Source: Streptomyces sp. NBC_00457
Lineage (GTDB): Bacteria; Actinomycetota; Actinomycetes; Streptomycetales; Streptomycetaceae
Direction: 5' to 3'
Length of the DNA: 64,000 nucleotides
Assembly: GCF_036014015.1 (NCBI RefSeq)
Contig: NZ_CP107905.1
Span: forward strand, 5,270,001 to 5,334,000
Under the pieces are notes generated by a model. The model had not been told where the DNA came from. It made no database searches and saw only the letters and a program-made list of their open reading frames with translations. Of this stretch, positions 25,365 to 35,100 are shown in pieces. Made by a program: the position numbers and the translations under genes. The first letter of the stretch is position 1, and each line of letters begins with the position of its first letter.

Positions 25365-25931
25365 TCACCTCCCTTCGTCGGCGGGCGGGCCGGGGAGGAC
25401 CTCCACCCGGAATGCCGTGTGCACCGGGCACATGGCCCGGACGATCTCGCGGACCCTGGCCGGATCCACCCGCGCCTCGCGGACCGGCCAGACGCGGACC
25501 AGGATCTCGGCGGCGGGCGGGGGCGGCAGGTCGGTGCCGGCGGTGTTCGACCACCAGGAACCGCCGTCGCCGGTCACGTCGCTGTGCACGCCGAGCGCGA
25601 GCTGCAGGGCCTCGGCCAGACCGCGTCTGGTGCCGCGCCAACGGTGCAGCTCCACCGCGCGGACGACCGCCTCGCGGCGCAGCTCCACGGGCCACTGGGG
25701 GTCGTCGGCGGCGCCCACCCACGACGCCAGCCAGGCCAGGAAGTCGACGGGCGTGACCCGGGGGTCGAGGTAGGAGGTGAGGTTGTCGAGGGTCGCGAAC
25801 ACCGGGGCGAGGACGGTGTCGAGGCCGGCGGTGAAACGCTGCGCGAAGTCGTCGTCGGCGTACAGCGCGGGCAGTTGCTCACCGATGGGGAAGCGGCTCG
25901 GCAGGCCGGGTACGGCGGCGCGGCGGCTCAT
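25365..25931 (-). CDS. CIS tail protein I-like baseplate component
   Basis: 188 residues, soluble. It matches phage tail protein (gpI-like) sequences: LPALYADDDFAQRFTAGLDT, LDPRVTPVDFLAWLASWVG, RRGLAEALQLALGV. These proteins help attach the baseplate periphery. GGAGG lies before the ATG at 25931. It follows the baseplate J gene by 46 bp and precedes the zinc-ribbon protein by 4 bp. Confidence 0.85.
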   Translation of the reverse strand: MSRRAAVPGLPSRFPIGEQLPALYADDDFAQRFTAGLDTVLAPVFATLDNLTSYLDPRVTPVDFLAWLASWVGAADDPQWPVELRREAVVRAVELHRWRGTRRGLAEALQLALGVHSDVTGDGGSWWSNTAGTDLPPPPAAEILVRVWPVREARVDPARVREIVRAMCPVHTAFRVEVLPGPPADEGR

Positions 25932-25977
25932 CCCCGTACCTCCGGCGCTACGGCGGTATCGGCCACGACGACCCCGC

Positions 25978-27939
25978 TCATCCCCGCCCCTCCCCGTCCA
26001 TCGCCGTCACGACCACCTGGTGCTGGTAGGAGAAGACGAGCGCGCCCGCGGCCACGTCGATGCGGTCCGCCGGGGCGCCGCGGCGGCCGGTGATGGGGTC
26101 GGCGGGGAACAGGAGGATCTCCTCGACGAGGGCGTTGCCGGTGGCGCGTTGGAGGATGCCGAAGATCTCGCCGTACTGGACGGGCCGGCCGAAGGGCCAG
26201 CCGGTGCCGTCCGGGCCGCCGCTCAGCGGGTTGAGGTGGCGGAACAGGGCGTCGAGGGCGGCGTCGCGGACGCGGTCGGTGTCGGCGGCGGCCGTCGCGA
26301 GCCGGGCGACCACGGTGACGCCCTGGTAGACCGGCGGCTCGACGACGAGGCGGGTGCCGATGAGGCGGCGTTCGTCGAGGCTCGCGGTGATGGCCTCAAG
26401 CACCTGGTCGGAGGGGATCAGTTGCTCGAAGCGGAGGCGGTCGTCGCCCTCGTCGGCCACGGCGTCCGGGACGACGAGGACCCGTACCGCGCCCGGTTCC
26501 TCGGCCGCGGGCACACAGCGGACCCGGCGTACCGAGGGCGCGGCCTGGCGGCTGATGATCTCGTAGTCCTCGGCGGTCACCGCGCGTTCCTGCATGCGCA
26601 GCACGTCCGGCGCCCGCAGCTTGGCGTTCTCCACCGTCTCGCCGGCGACGCCGCCGCGTGCCGCCTCCCGGTTGGTGACCTGGGCGATGTACGGAACGGA
26701 GCTGAGTAGCACGGAGATCGCGCCGCGGGCGACGTTGCCCGCGGGGCCGCCGCCGGTGCGGTAGCGGGCGACGCGTATCTGGGCGCCCTTGGGCGGTACG
26801 GCGCCGCACTGGCGCAGCGTGCCGTCCGGTTCGCGCAGCACCGGCGGGAAGGCGAACTCGCCGTTGGTGGCGTCCACGCGGACGTGCCGGTCGGCGGGGC
26901 CGGAGCGGCCGAAGTGGTCGACCACGTCCCAGCGTTGCCAGCCGTCGGCCGAGGACACCTCCACCACCGGGGGCTCGCCGTCGAGGAGGACCGGCGGGCG
27001 GCCGAGCCGGAACGTCTGCCCGGCGACGCCCTCCGAGGTGCCGAGGGGTACGTCGGTGACGGTCTCGGCGTGCTCCACGGACATGGTGCCGCCGACGGTG
27101 AACACCTCCGCCTCGCGCACGGTCGGGGACTCCGAGTAGAACGGCTGGCCCGGCTCCGCCTCGGTGACGCGGCAGCGCAGCCAGCCGGCCCGGGTGCCGC
27201 CGATCACCGACGCGGTGTGCCCGGCCGGTACGTGCACGATGACCTCGCCGGGCCGGTTCAGACCGCCGGTGGTGTCCGTGCTGGTCTCGCACAGCTGCCA
27301 GCCGCTGCCGTCCCACGCCTCCCACACCAGCGGGGGCTGGCGCGGGTCCACGCCGACGCCCTCCACGCGGCTGTCCAGGCGCACCGCGACGATGCAGCGC
27401 GGCACCGCCGTCGGCAGGCCGAACAGCAGCGCGTCGCCCGGCTCCGGTGCGGCCTGGAAGCAGGGGATGTCATGGCCCTCGGCGAGCGTGCCGGTCATGT
27501 CGGTCTGCTCACCGGTCCTGGGCGCGGTCACCAGGCGGGTCAACTCGCTGGGCACGACGCGCAGTTCGTCCGTGGTCGCGAACACCACGGGCTCGTCGCT
27601 CTCGCCGCCGGCGGTGGTCACCTCGGTGCCGGCGGGCAGCGCGACGGTGTCGGGCTGCGGCGCCGACAGCCAGAAGTCGACGTCGGCCGAGGCGGCGGCG
27701 GGCGGGAACAGGCTGATGCCCAACAGGTCCAGGAACGCGGTGTAGTTCTTGTCCGGGACGCGGTTCAGCCGGTACAGCAGCTGGTCCACCATGTAGGCGA
27801 ACGTCTCGATCAGGGTGACGCCCGGGTCGGAGACGTTGTGGTCGGTCCACTCCGGCGTGCGCTGCTGCACATACCGCTTCGCCTCGTCGACGAGTTGCTG
27901 GAACCGTCGGTCGTCCAGGTTGGGGGAGGGCAGGGCCAT
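25978..27939 (-). CDS. CIS baseplate J-like protein
   Basis: 653 residues from the ATG at 27939 (MALPSPNLDDRRFQQLVDEA); the start shares one base with the gp25 stop (TGATG). The N-terminus has the baseplate pattern DPGVTLIETFAYMVDQLLYR and the C-terminal half has the J-protein core (RAVTAEDYEIISRQAAPSVR, LVEEILLFPADPITGR). It forms the baseplate wedge around the spike, equivalent in role to Afp11/T4 gp6. Structural and cytoplasmic until release or firing. Confidence 0.92.
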   Translation of the reverse strand: MALPSPNLDDRRFQQLVDEAKRYVQQRTPEWTDHNVSDPGVTLIETFAYMVDQLLYRLNRVPDKNYTAFLDLLGISLFPPAAASADVDFWLSAPQPDTVALPAGTEVTTAGGESDEPVVFATTDELRVVPSELTRLVTAPRTGEQTDMTGTLAEGHDIPCFQAAPEPGDALLFGLPTAVPRCIVAVRLDSRVEGVGVDPRQPPLVWEAWDGSGWQLCETSTDTTGGLNRPGEVIVHVPAGHTASVIGGTRAGWLRCRVTEAEPGQPFYSESPTVREAEVFTVGGTMSVEHAETVTDVPLGTSEGVAGQTFRLGRPPVLLDGEPPVVEVSSADGWQRWDVVDHFGRSGPADRHVRVDATNGEFAFPPVLREPDGTLRQCGAVPPKGAQIRVARYRTGGGPAGNVARGAISVLLSSVPYIAQVTNREAARGGVAGETVENAKLRAPDVLRMQERAVTAEDYEIISRQAAPSVRRVRCVPAAEEPGAVRVLVVPDAVADEGDDRLRFEQLIPSDQVLEAITASLDERRLIGTRLVVEPPVYQGVTVVARLATAAADTDRVRDAALDALFRHLNPLSGGPDGTGWPFGRPVQYGEIFGILQRATGNALVEEILLFPADPITGRRGAPADRIDVAAGALVFSYQHQVVVTAMDGEGRG

Positions 27940-28361
27940 CAGTCCGCGACCAATTCCTCGGCCCCCTCCTCGGAGGGGATCGTGTAGAAGGGAAAGACCA
28001 GGTTGCGCCGGTCGTTGGTGGAGCGCAGGGTGTAGTGCACGTCGATGTAGAGGGTGCCGTCCTCGACGGCGTCGAAGGCGACGATCACGTCCTCCACCGC
28101 GATGCGCGGCTCCCACCGCTCCAGGGCCTCGCGCACCTGCTGCGCGATACGTCCGGCGGTGGCGCCGTCGCCCGGGGCGAAGACGTAGTCGTGGATGCCG
28201 CAGCCGAACTCGGGGCGCATGGGGCGCTCACCCGGCGCGGTGCCGAGCACCAGCCGGATCGCCTCCTCGATCTCCCGCTCCCGCTCGACCATCCCGATCC
28301 CCCCGGTCGCCCCGACCCGCAACGGAAACCCCCAGCCACGGCCGATGAACCGCTCACTCAT
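27939..28361 (-). CDS. CIS baseplate gp25 (GPW/gp25) protein
   Basis: 140 residues, the normal length. Family features: an N-terminal GRGWGFPLRV, then REREIEEAIRLVLGTAPGER and MRPEFGCGIHDYVFAPG. This wedge protein nucleates the first sheath ring on the baseplate (role of Afp9/T4 gp25). Its ATG overlaps the end of the last mini-ORF in the PAAR-tail repeat run (ATGA at 28358-28361), and its stop touches the baseplate J start. Confidence 0.93.
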   Translation of the reverse strand: MSERFIGRGWGFPLRVGATGGIGMVEREREIEEAIRLVLGTAPGERPMRPEFGCGIHDYVFAPGDGATAGRIAQQVREALERWEPRIAVEDVIVAFDAVEDGTLYIDVHYTLRSTNDRRNLVFPFYTIPSEEGAEELVAD

Positions 28362-28641
28362 GACGCGCCTCCGGTGGGGACGTCCGGGGCACCGGACAGA
28401 ATCACGGCGCCGCCCGTGGAATGCCCGCCCCGCAGCCGGAGCAGACAGCCACGCCGACTGAACTGCTCGCTCATCACACGCGCCCGATCACGACGCTCGC
28501 GCTGCCGGGCAGGATCGGAGCGCCGCTCACCACACCCACCGATGAGGACGTTCAAGGTGCTGGCCAGAGTCGGGGCGCCGCTCATCACAGGCCCCCGATC
28601 ATCACGTTCACGGTGCCGGGCAGAGTCGGGGCGGCGCTCAT
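28358..28641 (-). repeat. Tandem run of four PAAR-tail-like mini-ORFs (56-bp period)
   Basis: Between the PAAR stop and gp25 start are four units beginning at 28641, 28585, 28530 and 28474 (spacing 56, 55, 56 bp). Unit 1 reads MSAAPTLPGTVNVMIGGL-stop; unit 2 MSGAPTLASTLNVLIGG, then loses its stop through the missing base; unit 3 (GTG) SGAPILPGSASVVIGRV-stop; unit 4 is a longer 38-codon frame ending AVILSGAPDVPTGG-type sequence. Each boundary is TGATG or similar. The units resemble the C-terminus of the PAAR protein just upstream (MGAPNVLIGGV). This could be decaying tandem duplication or a row of coupled short peptides. Confidence 0.65.
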
Positions 28642-28979
28642 CACACGCCCCCGATCAGGACGTTCGGGGCGCCCATCATGATCATTGCGCCGCAGGTGGT
28701 CTGGTCGCGCATGCGGGCGGCCGGGAGGCCGCCGATGAGGACCTGGCCCTTGGCGAGGGCGCTCGGGTCGGGCTTGATCAGGTTGGCCGGTCCCAGGGCG
28801 GCGTGCGGTGGTATCGGGCAGGTGACCAGGCTGCCCACGCCGCCGACGGGGCTGGTGGCGACGGCGGCGGGTTTGCCGCCGATCAGCACGCGCAGCACCG
28901 CCTGAGCGGCGGGGCCGGTCGGCAGGGCGAGCGCCCCGCCGTGGTTGGTGGGGTCACCGGTACGGGCTGCGGGTGGCAT
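28641..28979 (-). CDS. CIS PAAR-type spike tip protein
   Basis: 112 residues from the ATG at 28979 with AAGGAGG upstream. It has repeated PAAR-like strands: RVLIGGKPAAV, GQVLIGGLPAARMRDQTTCG and GAPNVLIGGV. PAAR proteins cap the VgrG-like spike as a sharp tip (role of Afp10), often holding a metal ion. It lies 32 bp after the spike gene and is coupled by TGATG to the repeat mini-ORFs. Confidence 0.9.
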   Translation of the reverse strand: MPPAARTGDPTNHGGALALPTGPAAQAVLRVLIGGKPAAVATSPVGGVGSLVTCPIPPHAALGPANLIKPDPSALAKGQVLIGGLPAARMRDQTTCGAMIMMGAPNVLIGGV

Positions 28980-29011
28980 GCGGTCCTCCTTGGGAAGGTG
29001 AAGGTCGGGAG

Positions 29012-30868
29012 TCAGTTGATCCGGATGAGCTTGGCCTTGAGGACGCCGAGCAGGCCGCCGTCGACGGTGACCCCCGTGCGGCCGGTGACGTTCACGCTCG
29101 TGCCGTTGACGTCCACCTTGCGGCCGCCGATCGTCACCCCGACCCGGCCCTGGATGTCCACGTTCCGGCCGGACACGCTCACGTTGCCCCGCATGGCGTC
29201 CAGGGTGATGCCCTTCTTGTCCAGCACGACGGAGGTGAGGGGGCGGACGCCGCCCCTGCTGGCGTACACCGTCAGCTCGATCGATCCCTTCCGCTGGTCG
29301 ACCTTGATCTCGAGGCGCTCGTCGGCGGAGGCGAGCCTGAGCCCGGACTGGCCCGGCGCCCTCGCGTCCAGCAGCTCCAGCCGGTGCCCCGAACGCGACA
29401 CGATGGAGCGGCGGTTGACCTTGCCGGTGGTCGTGTCGATCAGCGGGTCCTTGTGGGGCGAGGGCTTGTCGACGCCGTTGTAGAGCCCGCCGATGACGTA
29501 CGGGCTGTCCAGCAGGCCCTGTTCGAAGCCGACCAGGACCTCGTCGTTGACCTCGGGACTGAAGACGCCTCCGCCGCCCTTGCCGCCCCACTGCACGGTG
29601 CGCACCCAGTCGGTGGTGTACGTGTCGTCCAACCAGGGGAACTTCAGCTTCACCCCGCCGCTCCCGCCGAGGAGGCCGCCGCCCGGCTCGCGGACGTCCG
29701 TCACCACGCCGATCGCCAGGCCCGGCATGCGCGGGCCACGGGCCGGTGCGTTGGCGCCGGTCACCAGGCCGGTGAGGGAGCGGTCGGGGCTGGCGCTGAC
29801 CCACACCGTCGTCCGGTATCCGCCGTCCGGTTCGAGGATGTGCTGCACCGCGGTCGCCGTGTACTTGCCGGAGAAGTACTGTCCCACGTTGCCGAGCGTC
29901 ACAGGCTTGCCCGCCCGCAGGAGGGGGTTGCCCTCGACCACCGCCTCCAACTCCCCGAAGCCCGCACTGACCTGGTCGGCCACCGCGTCCGCGACCGCCT
30001 TCACTTCGGCCTGGGTCCGGTACGGGGTGTCGGTGACGGTCAGCTTCGACGACTTGCCGAACCGGGCGGCGAGCGCCGGGCTCAGGCCCGGCACCACCGT
30101 TTCACTGTTCACCGACGGCGCAGGGGCCACCAGCGGCTTCTTCGTGGTGACGTTCCAGCCGCGCACCTCCACCTGCTGCGCGCCGTCGGCGGCCGACAGG
30201 GAGGCCCGTAGCGCCAGCAGGTTGCGGCCGTACTCCAGCACCATCGGGTTCTTGGCGGCCGAGGTCGACGGCGCGGGCGCGCCGGACGCCTTCGTCGGCT
30301 TGGTGAACTGCAGCAGCCCCTTGTCGTCGACGCTCACCTGCGCGCCGCTCTCGGCGGCCAGGAACTGCAGGAAGTCCCAGTCGGACACGTTCGCCTGGGA
30401 GAGCTGTTTATATTTGACCGGCGCGGCCTGCACGGTGCCGACGGCCAGCCCGGCCCCGGCGGCCACCTTGCCGACGATGGCCTCCGCGGTCATGTTCCGG
30501 TACGCCACCACCTTCCGGCCCCGCTGCAGCCGGTGCGCCTTCGAATACGCACGCACCACCGTGAACGAGCCCGTGCGGTCCCGGTCCACCTCCAGGGCGG
30601 TCACCTCGCCGTTGAACAGCCGCTCCTTGGCCTGCCCGGTCACGGTCATCACGGAGACCTTGAGCGGGGTGCCGATGGTGATGCCGGTCTTCTTCAGGAA
30701 CTCGTGGTCGGGATCGCGGAAGGTGAGCACCGCCGCGTCCGGCAGGCCCACGTTCTCGTCGACCACACAGCTCACCAGCTGGGCGGCCCAGACCGGCGGA
30801 AGTTCACTCGGCGCCTCCACGATGGGGTCCGCCGCGAAGGACCTGCCGTCCCGTGCCCCGCCTGTCAC
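29012..30868 (-). CDS. CIS VgrG-like spike protein (baseplate V)
   Basis: 618 residues. Gp27-like domains lie in the first 370 residues, a gp5 OB-fold domain around 385-480 (VKLKFPWLDDTYTTDWVRTV, then NDEVLVGFEQG), and a C-terminal beta-helix with short repeats (NVSGRNVDIQGRVGVTIGGRK). It is the central spike that punctures the target (role of Afp8). The GTG start at 30868 overlaps the LysM gene's stop (GTGA), with GAGGAGG ahead. An A/T-rich codon patch (Lys-Tyr-Lys near nt 30414) is unusual for the gene. Confidence 0.93.
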   Translation of the reverse strand: MTGGARDGRSFAADPIVEAPSELPPVWAAQLVSCVVDENVGLPDAAVLTFRDPDHEFLKKTGITIGTPLKVSVMTVTGQAKERLFNGEVTALEVDRDRTGSFTVVRAYSKAHRLQRGRKVVAYRNMTAEAIVGKVAAGAGLAVGTVQAAPVKYKQLSQANVSDWDFLQFLAAESGAQVSVDDKGLLQFTKPTKASGAPAPSTSAAKNPMVLEYGRNLLALRASLSAADGAQQVEVRGWNVTTKKPLVAPAPSVNSETVVPGLSPALAARFGKSSKLTVTDTPYRTQAEVKAVADAVADQVSAGFGELEAVVEGNPLLRAGKPVTLGNVGQYFSGKYTATAVQHILEPDGGYRTTVWVSASPDRSLTGLVTGANAPARGPRMPGLAIGVVTDVREPGGGLLGGSGGVKLKFPWLDDTYTTDWVRTVQWGGKGGGGVFSPEVNDEVLVGFEQGLLDSPYVIGGLYNGVDKPSPHKDPLIDTTTGKVNRRSIVSRSGHRLELLDARAPGQSGLRLASADERLEIKVDQRKGSIELTVYASRGGVRPLTSVVLDKKGITLDAMRGNVSVSGRNVDIQGRVGVTIGGRKVDVNGTSVNVTGRTGVTVDGGLLGVLKAKLIRIN

Positions 30869-31587
30869 TGTTCCTCCTCAGCGCCCGCGTCGCTCAGTGC
30901 CGGCACCACGAGTTCGGTGCCGGGCATGAGCGTCATCGGGTCGTCGATGTCGTTCGCCTCCGCGATGGCCCGCCAGGCCGTCGCGTCGCCGTATTCCTGC
31001 CAGGCCAGCAGCGCCAGGCTGTCGCCCGCCACGACGGTGTGCGTGGAGCGGGCGGTGCGCGCGCCGGACGTGGGGTTCTGGCCCGCGGGGCCGACGCTCG
31101 CCTCCTCGATCGACAGCTGGCAGGTGGCTCGTAGCGGCTTGCCGTCCACGTCGAACAGCGTGTACGACACGGACAGACTGGTGAGCACCCCGTCGAACGA
31201 CGTCGTCCGCGCCGTGCCCCACTCGAACCGCACCCACGGGCTGGCCGGCTTCTTGCGGCCCAGGCTGGCCTTGGTCGGCACGCAGGCCTTCATCAGCTTC
31301 TCCACCGCCTGCTCCACCGAGTTGTCGTGCTTGGCGGTGGCGTCCAGGAACACCTCGAGGCTCAGCGTGCGCGGGCCGCTGCCGACGAACTCGGGCAGCG
31401 CCGACTCCGCCGCCATACGGGACGGGGTGCGCCGCCACTCGGTGGTCTTGCTCAGCTCCAGGGTGGAGGGGTTGAACTGGAGGTTGAGCCGCGCGAGCGT
31501 CCCGCCGGGCTTCGCGCCGACCGAGGCAGGGGGCTCCTTCAGGGTCAGCTGAGCCCTGGCCCGACTGGTGCGGGACGTTCTGGGCAT
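30865..31587 (-). CDS. CIS LysM-domain tube/spike connector
   Basis: 240 residues: a phage tail-tube-terminator-like domain (about 20-165, LNLQFNPSTLELSKTTEWRR) and a C-terminal LysM domain (about 185-232, HTVVAGDSLALLAWQEYGDA). In related particles (Afp7) this protein connects the inner tube to the spike; the LysM helps assembly rather than cell-wall binding. Coupled to the spike gene by a GTGA overlap. Confidence 0.9.
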   Translation of the reverse strand: MPRTSRTSRARAQLTLKEPPASVGAKPGGTLARLNLQFNPSTLELSKTTEWRRTPSRMAAESALPEFVGSGPRTLSLEVFLDATAKHDNSVEQAVEKLMKACVPTKASLGRKKPASPWVRFEWGTARTTSFDGVLTSLSVSYTLFDVDGKPLRATCQLSIEEASVGPAGQNPTSGARTARSTHTVVAGDSLALLAWQEYGDATAWRAIAEANDIDDPMTLMPGTELVVPALSDAGAEEEQ

Positions 31588-31657
31588 GCCGGGACTTCCT
31601 TTCCGGGACGATCAATCGGGCGGCGGGCGGGTCATGAGGCCGGGTCATGAGGGCGGC

Positions 31658-32083
31658 TCAGGAAGGGCTCAGCCCCTCGTGGGCGATCTCCAGCGTCTCC
31701 ACCGCCGCCTCCGAGTTGCTGGGGTCGAAGGACGGGCCCTGCCAGCGCACCGGCACGATCCCGAACACCTGCCAGCTGATGATCCGGGTGAGGTCCGGTT
31801 TCAGCGCCACGATCTCGCCGTCCTTGGGCTCCACCCGCTTCAGCGTCTCGTCGAACCAGCGGGCGATCTTCACCGTGTCCTTGGTGACCGGCCGGGTGAA
31901 CGTGATGTTCGACCAGGTCACCCGCCCGGGCAGGTTGTGCGTGAAGCCGTTGTTGCCGCCCTCGGCATAGGTCTCGATCTCGAACTCGGCGCCCATGCCG
32001 GAGCACGTGTGGAACGCGCCGAGGTCGTTGCCGCCGATCACGAGCTTGAAGAACACGCTCGTAGCGAAGATGTTGTCCGTCAT
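31658..32083 (-). CDS. CIS inner tube protein 2
   Basis: 141 residues, T4 gp19/Hcp-like tube fold: FFKLVIGGNDLGAFHTCSGM, an Asn/Gly loop, and VEPKDGEIVALKPDLTRIIS. It is distinct from the main tube protein at 36271 and probably forms the basal tube ring next to the baseplate, as Afp5 does. It stands 39 bp after the large repeat protein and 70 bp before the LysM gene. Confidence 0.9.
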   Translation of the reverse strand: MTDNIFATSVFFKLVIGGNDLGAFHTCSGMGAEFEIETYAEGGNNGFTHNLPGRVTWSNITFTRPVTKDTVKIARWFDETLKRVEPKDGEIVALKPDLTRIISWQVFGIVPVRWQGPSFDPSNSEAAVETLEIAHEGLSPS

Positions 32084-32122
32084 TGGTCCGTCATCCGTCC
32101 GTCATCCGTTCCGTGCCGGGCC

Positions 32123-35100
32123 TCAGCGGCGTCCGTCGTAGGGGCGGCCTGTACGTTCCCGTCCACGCCGCAGCTCGGTACGCAGCAGCCGGGCCACCGG
32201 GTCGATCAGGCGACGCGCCAGCTCGTCCAGGTCCATGCCGGGGTCCTGCGGTGGCTCCGCACGCTGGGCCGTGCGCTTGGCGGAGGCGGAACGGCCGTTC
32301 CCCGTCTGGGGCTTGGCCGGTTCGGCGAGATCACCGGCTGCGGAGGCCGGCTGCCGAGGGCGCGCGGGTCGCGTCTTGTCCATACTCCCCGGAAGTGCGG
32401 AGTCGTCCGCGCTGTAGGCGCGCTGGACGGGGGGTGCGGCGCCGCGGGTCCCGCCGCCGGGTGCGGAGGTCCGGGGCCGGACCACGGGTACGTTCCCCGC
32501 CGATCCCGGTGCCGACGTGGCCGCCGGGCGGTCCGCGAGTGGCGGCGTCTGCGGGGCGGTGATGGGCAGGGACCGCGCAGGTACAGCGGCGGGTGCCCCG
32601 TGCGTCTCGCGGTGGGGCGGCGCAAGTTGTACGACGGGGACGCGCTGGTCCGCGGTGGAGGAACCGGTCGTTCGCGCGCCCGAGTTCTGCGGGGCGGGGC
32701 CCGGCGTCGCGGACCGCTGCACGTGAGGCGTCGCCGGGGTCGCCGAGGACGGGCCCGGCGTCGGGTGTGCGGGGGTCCCGGTGCCGCCCTGGCTCTGGGG
32801 GGCAGCCGGGTCGCCCGGCCGGCGCATCGGCACGACGGGACGGTTGCCGGGGCGGGTGGCGGTGGGCTGTGCCGCACCTTTCGGGGCCCGGGTGCTCAGG
32901 GTGAGCGGGCGCGCGGGCAGCAGCTGGAGGGTGCGGGGGGCCGGGGAGCCGGTCACGGGGAGGGGGCGTGCGTTGGCTGCGCCGGGGGTCCGGGCGGCGC
33001 GGGGGGCCGCCGGGGCAGTGGGCCGGTCGGCGGCCGGGGCGCCTTCGGCGAGGGCGCGCGCCACCACAACCGGGCCCGGGGCACCGTGGATGCTGGGGGC
33101 CGCGGGGACGGAGGGTGCTGCGGAACCGGCCCCGGGGAGAGAACGTGAGTCGGCCGCGCCAGGGGCCCCGGCGCGGGGCGCCGCCGGAGCAGTGGGCCGG
33201 TCGGCGCCCGGAGTCCGGGCATCCGAAGCGCCTTCGGCCAGGGCTCGAGCCGCCACGACCGGGCCCGGGGTGCCGTGGGTGCTGGGGGCCGCCTGGACGG
33301 AGGATGCTGCGGAACCGGTCACGGGGAGGGCGCGCGGGTCGGCTGCGCCAAGGGTCCCGGTGGCGCCGTGGCCGCCGGGTGCCGCCTGGACGGAAGGTGA
33401 TGCGGAACCGGCCCCGGCGGCGCCGTGGCCGCGGGATGCCGCCGGGGCAGCGGGCCGGTCGGCGCGCGGAGTGCCTTCAGCGAGGGCGCGCGGGTCGGCT
33501 GCGCCGAGGGTCCCGGTGGCGCCGTGGCCGCCGGGTGCCGCCTGGACGGAGGGTGATGCGGAACCGGTCCCGGTGGCGCCGTGGCCGCCGGGTGCCGCCG
33601 GGGCAGCGGGCCGGTCGGCGCCCGGAGTGCCTTCGGCGAGGGCGCGCGCCACCACGACCGGGCCCGGAGCGCCGGGAGTTGAGGGCCGTTGCGCGCCGGG
33701 GCGTGGGGCGTTCCCGGCCGGGGCTGCGGGAGTTGTCGGGGTTGCCGCGCCCGCGGGGCCTTCCGGTGCGGTGGCCTGGGGCGGCGTCACCAGGGGCGTT
33801 GCGGGTCCGGTGCCGTGGGCCGTGGGGTGGCCGGATGACGTGGTGTCCCCCGTGGCGGAGGGGTTCGTGACGCGGCGCTGGACGTCGACCGACCCCAGCA
33901 GCGGCGCGTCCGTTCCGCTACCCCCGCCCGCGGGCGGTGCGGCCTCGGCGGGCGTACCGTCACGGCCCGGCACGGTTGCTGAGCCGGGGCCGTCCTGGCG
34001 GGACGGAGCACGCTGGATGTCCGGGCCGGACGCGGGTGGCGTACGGTCGCGCCCCGGCGCGGTGGCGGAAGCGCGGCCGTCCTGGCGGGACGGAGCCCGC
34101 TGGACGTCCGGGCCGGACGCGGGCGGTGCGGTCTCGGCCGACGTACGGTCACGGCCCGGCCCTGTCGCGGAACCGCGGCCGTCCTGGCGGCCCGCAGCGC
34201 GCTGGACGTCCGGGCCGCGGGAAGCGTGCGCGCCGGACGAGGTGGAACCCGGCACGGCGGCGCTCGGCGGCAGCGCGGGCAGCGGGGCGCCCAGGCCGCC
34301 ACGCGCGCGTGCCCCGGACCGTCCCGCGTCGGACGTCCGGCGCGGGGCCGGGCTCTGCTGAGCCGCGCCCTGCACGCCACCGTCCGACGCACCGCCGCCT
34401 TCCGTCTGGCGCTGCACGACGGGAAGCGCCGGACCGGGCGCGGATCCGGTGCCTGACGCGGGGTGCGGGGCCGGCCTACCCTCCGCCAACGGTGTTGCCG
34501 TGGACGGCATTTCGCTCAGCGGGGCGCCAAGAGGAGCGCGGCTGCCCGTGCGTGTGGCGGCACGCTGTACGGGCGCCGTCGTCCCGGCCGCCGGTGCGGA
34601 GGGAGCCGCGGACGCGTCAGGGGCTGGGCGCGGGTCGGGCGCGGCCGGTCGCAGGGCGGGGACGCGGCGCACGGGTCCGGCCTGGCGCCGGGCGACGGTC
34701 AGCCGGGGCCCCACCGGGCGGGGCTGGACGGCCACGTCGGACGGCCGTGACTCCGTCGCCGCGCGCTGGACAGCCGGTCCGGAAGTCGTACGACCCCCCG
34801 AACCTCCCGGCGACCGGGACGCGCTCCCGGAGTCCGGCCCGGGCACGCCGGCCGTCGCACCCGGGACCACCGCGACCCGTCGTACCAGCGGAATCTCCGG
34901 AGCGCCGGCCGACCGGCCGGTGTCGGCAGGCGTCACGACGGCGGGAGCTCCCGGCTCCGCAGCCCGTTGGACAGCGGGAGCCGGCGAGGAGAGTACGGCG
35001 GGAGAATCCGCGGACGTGATGCCACGGGTGCGCGGAGCGTCGGCCGAACGTCCCTGCCCCGCACCGCTGTTGTCGGCGGAACGCTGAACCACCGGCCCAG

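Noticed and set aside
32781..34361. 526-codon plus-strand frame inside the CIS repeat gene
   Set aside because: Repetitive Gly/Ala/Arg sequence that mirrors repeats of the minus-strand gene; the minus strand has a proper start, overlap-style spacing and conserved ends.
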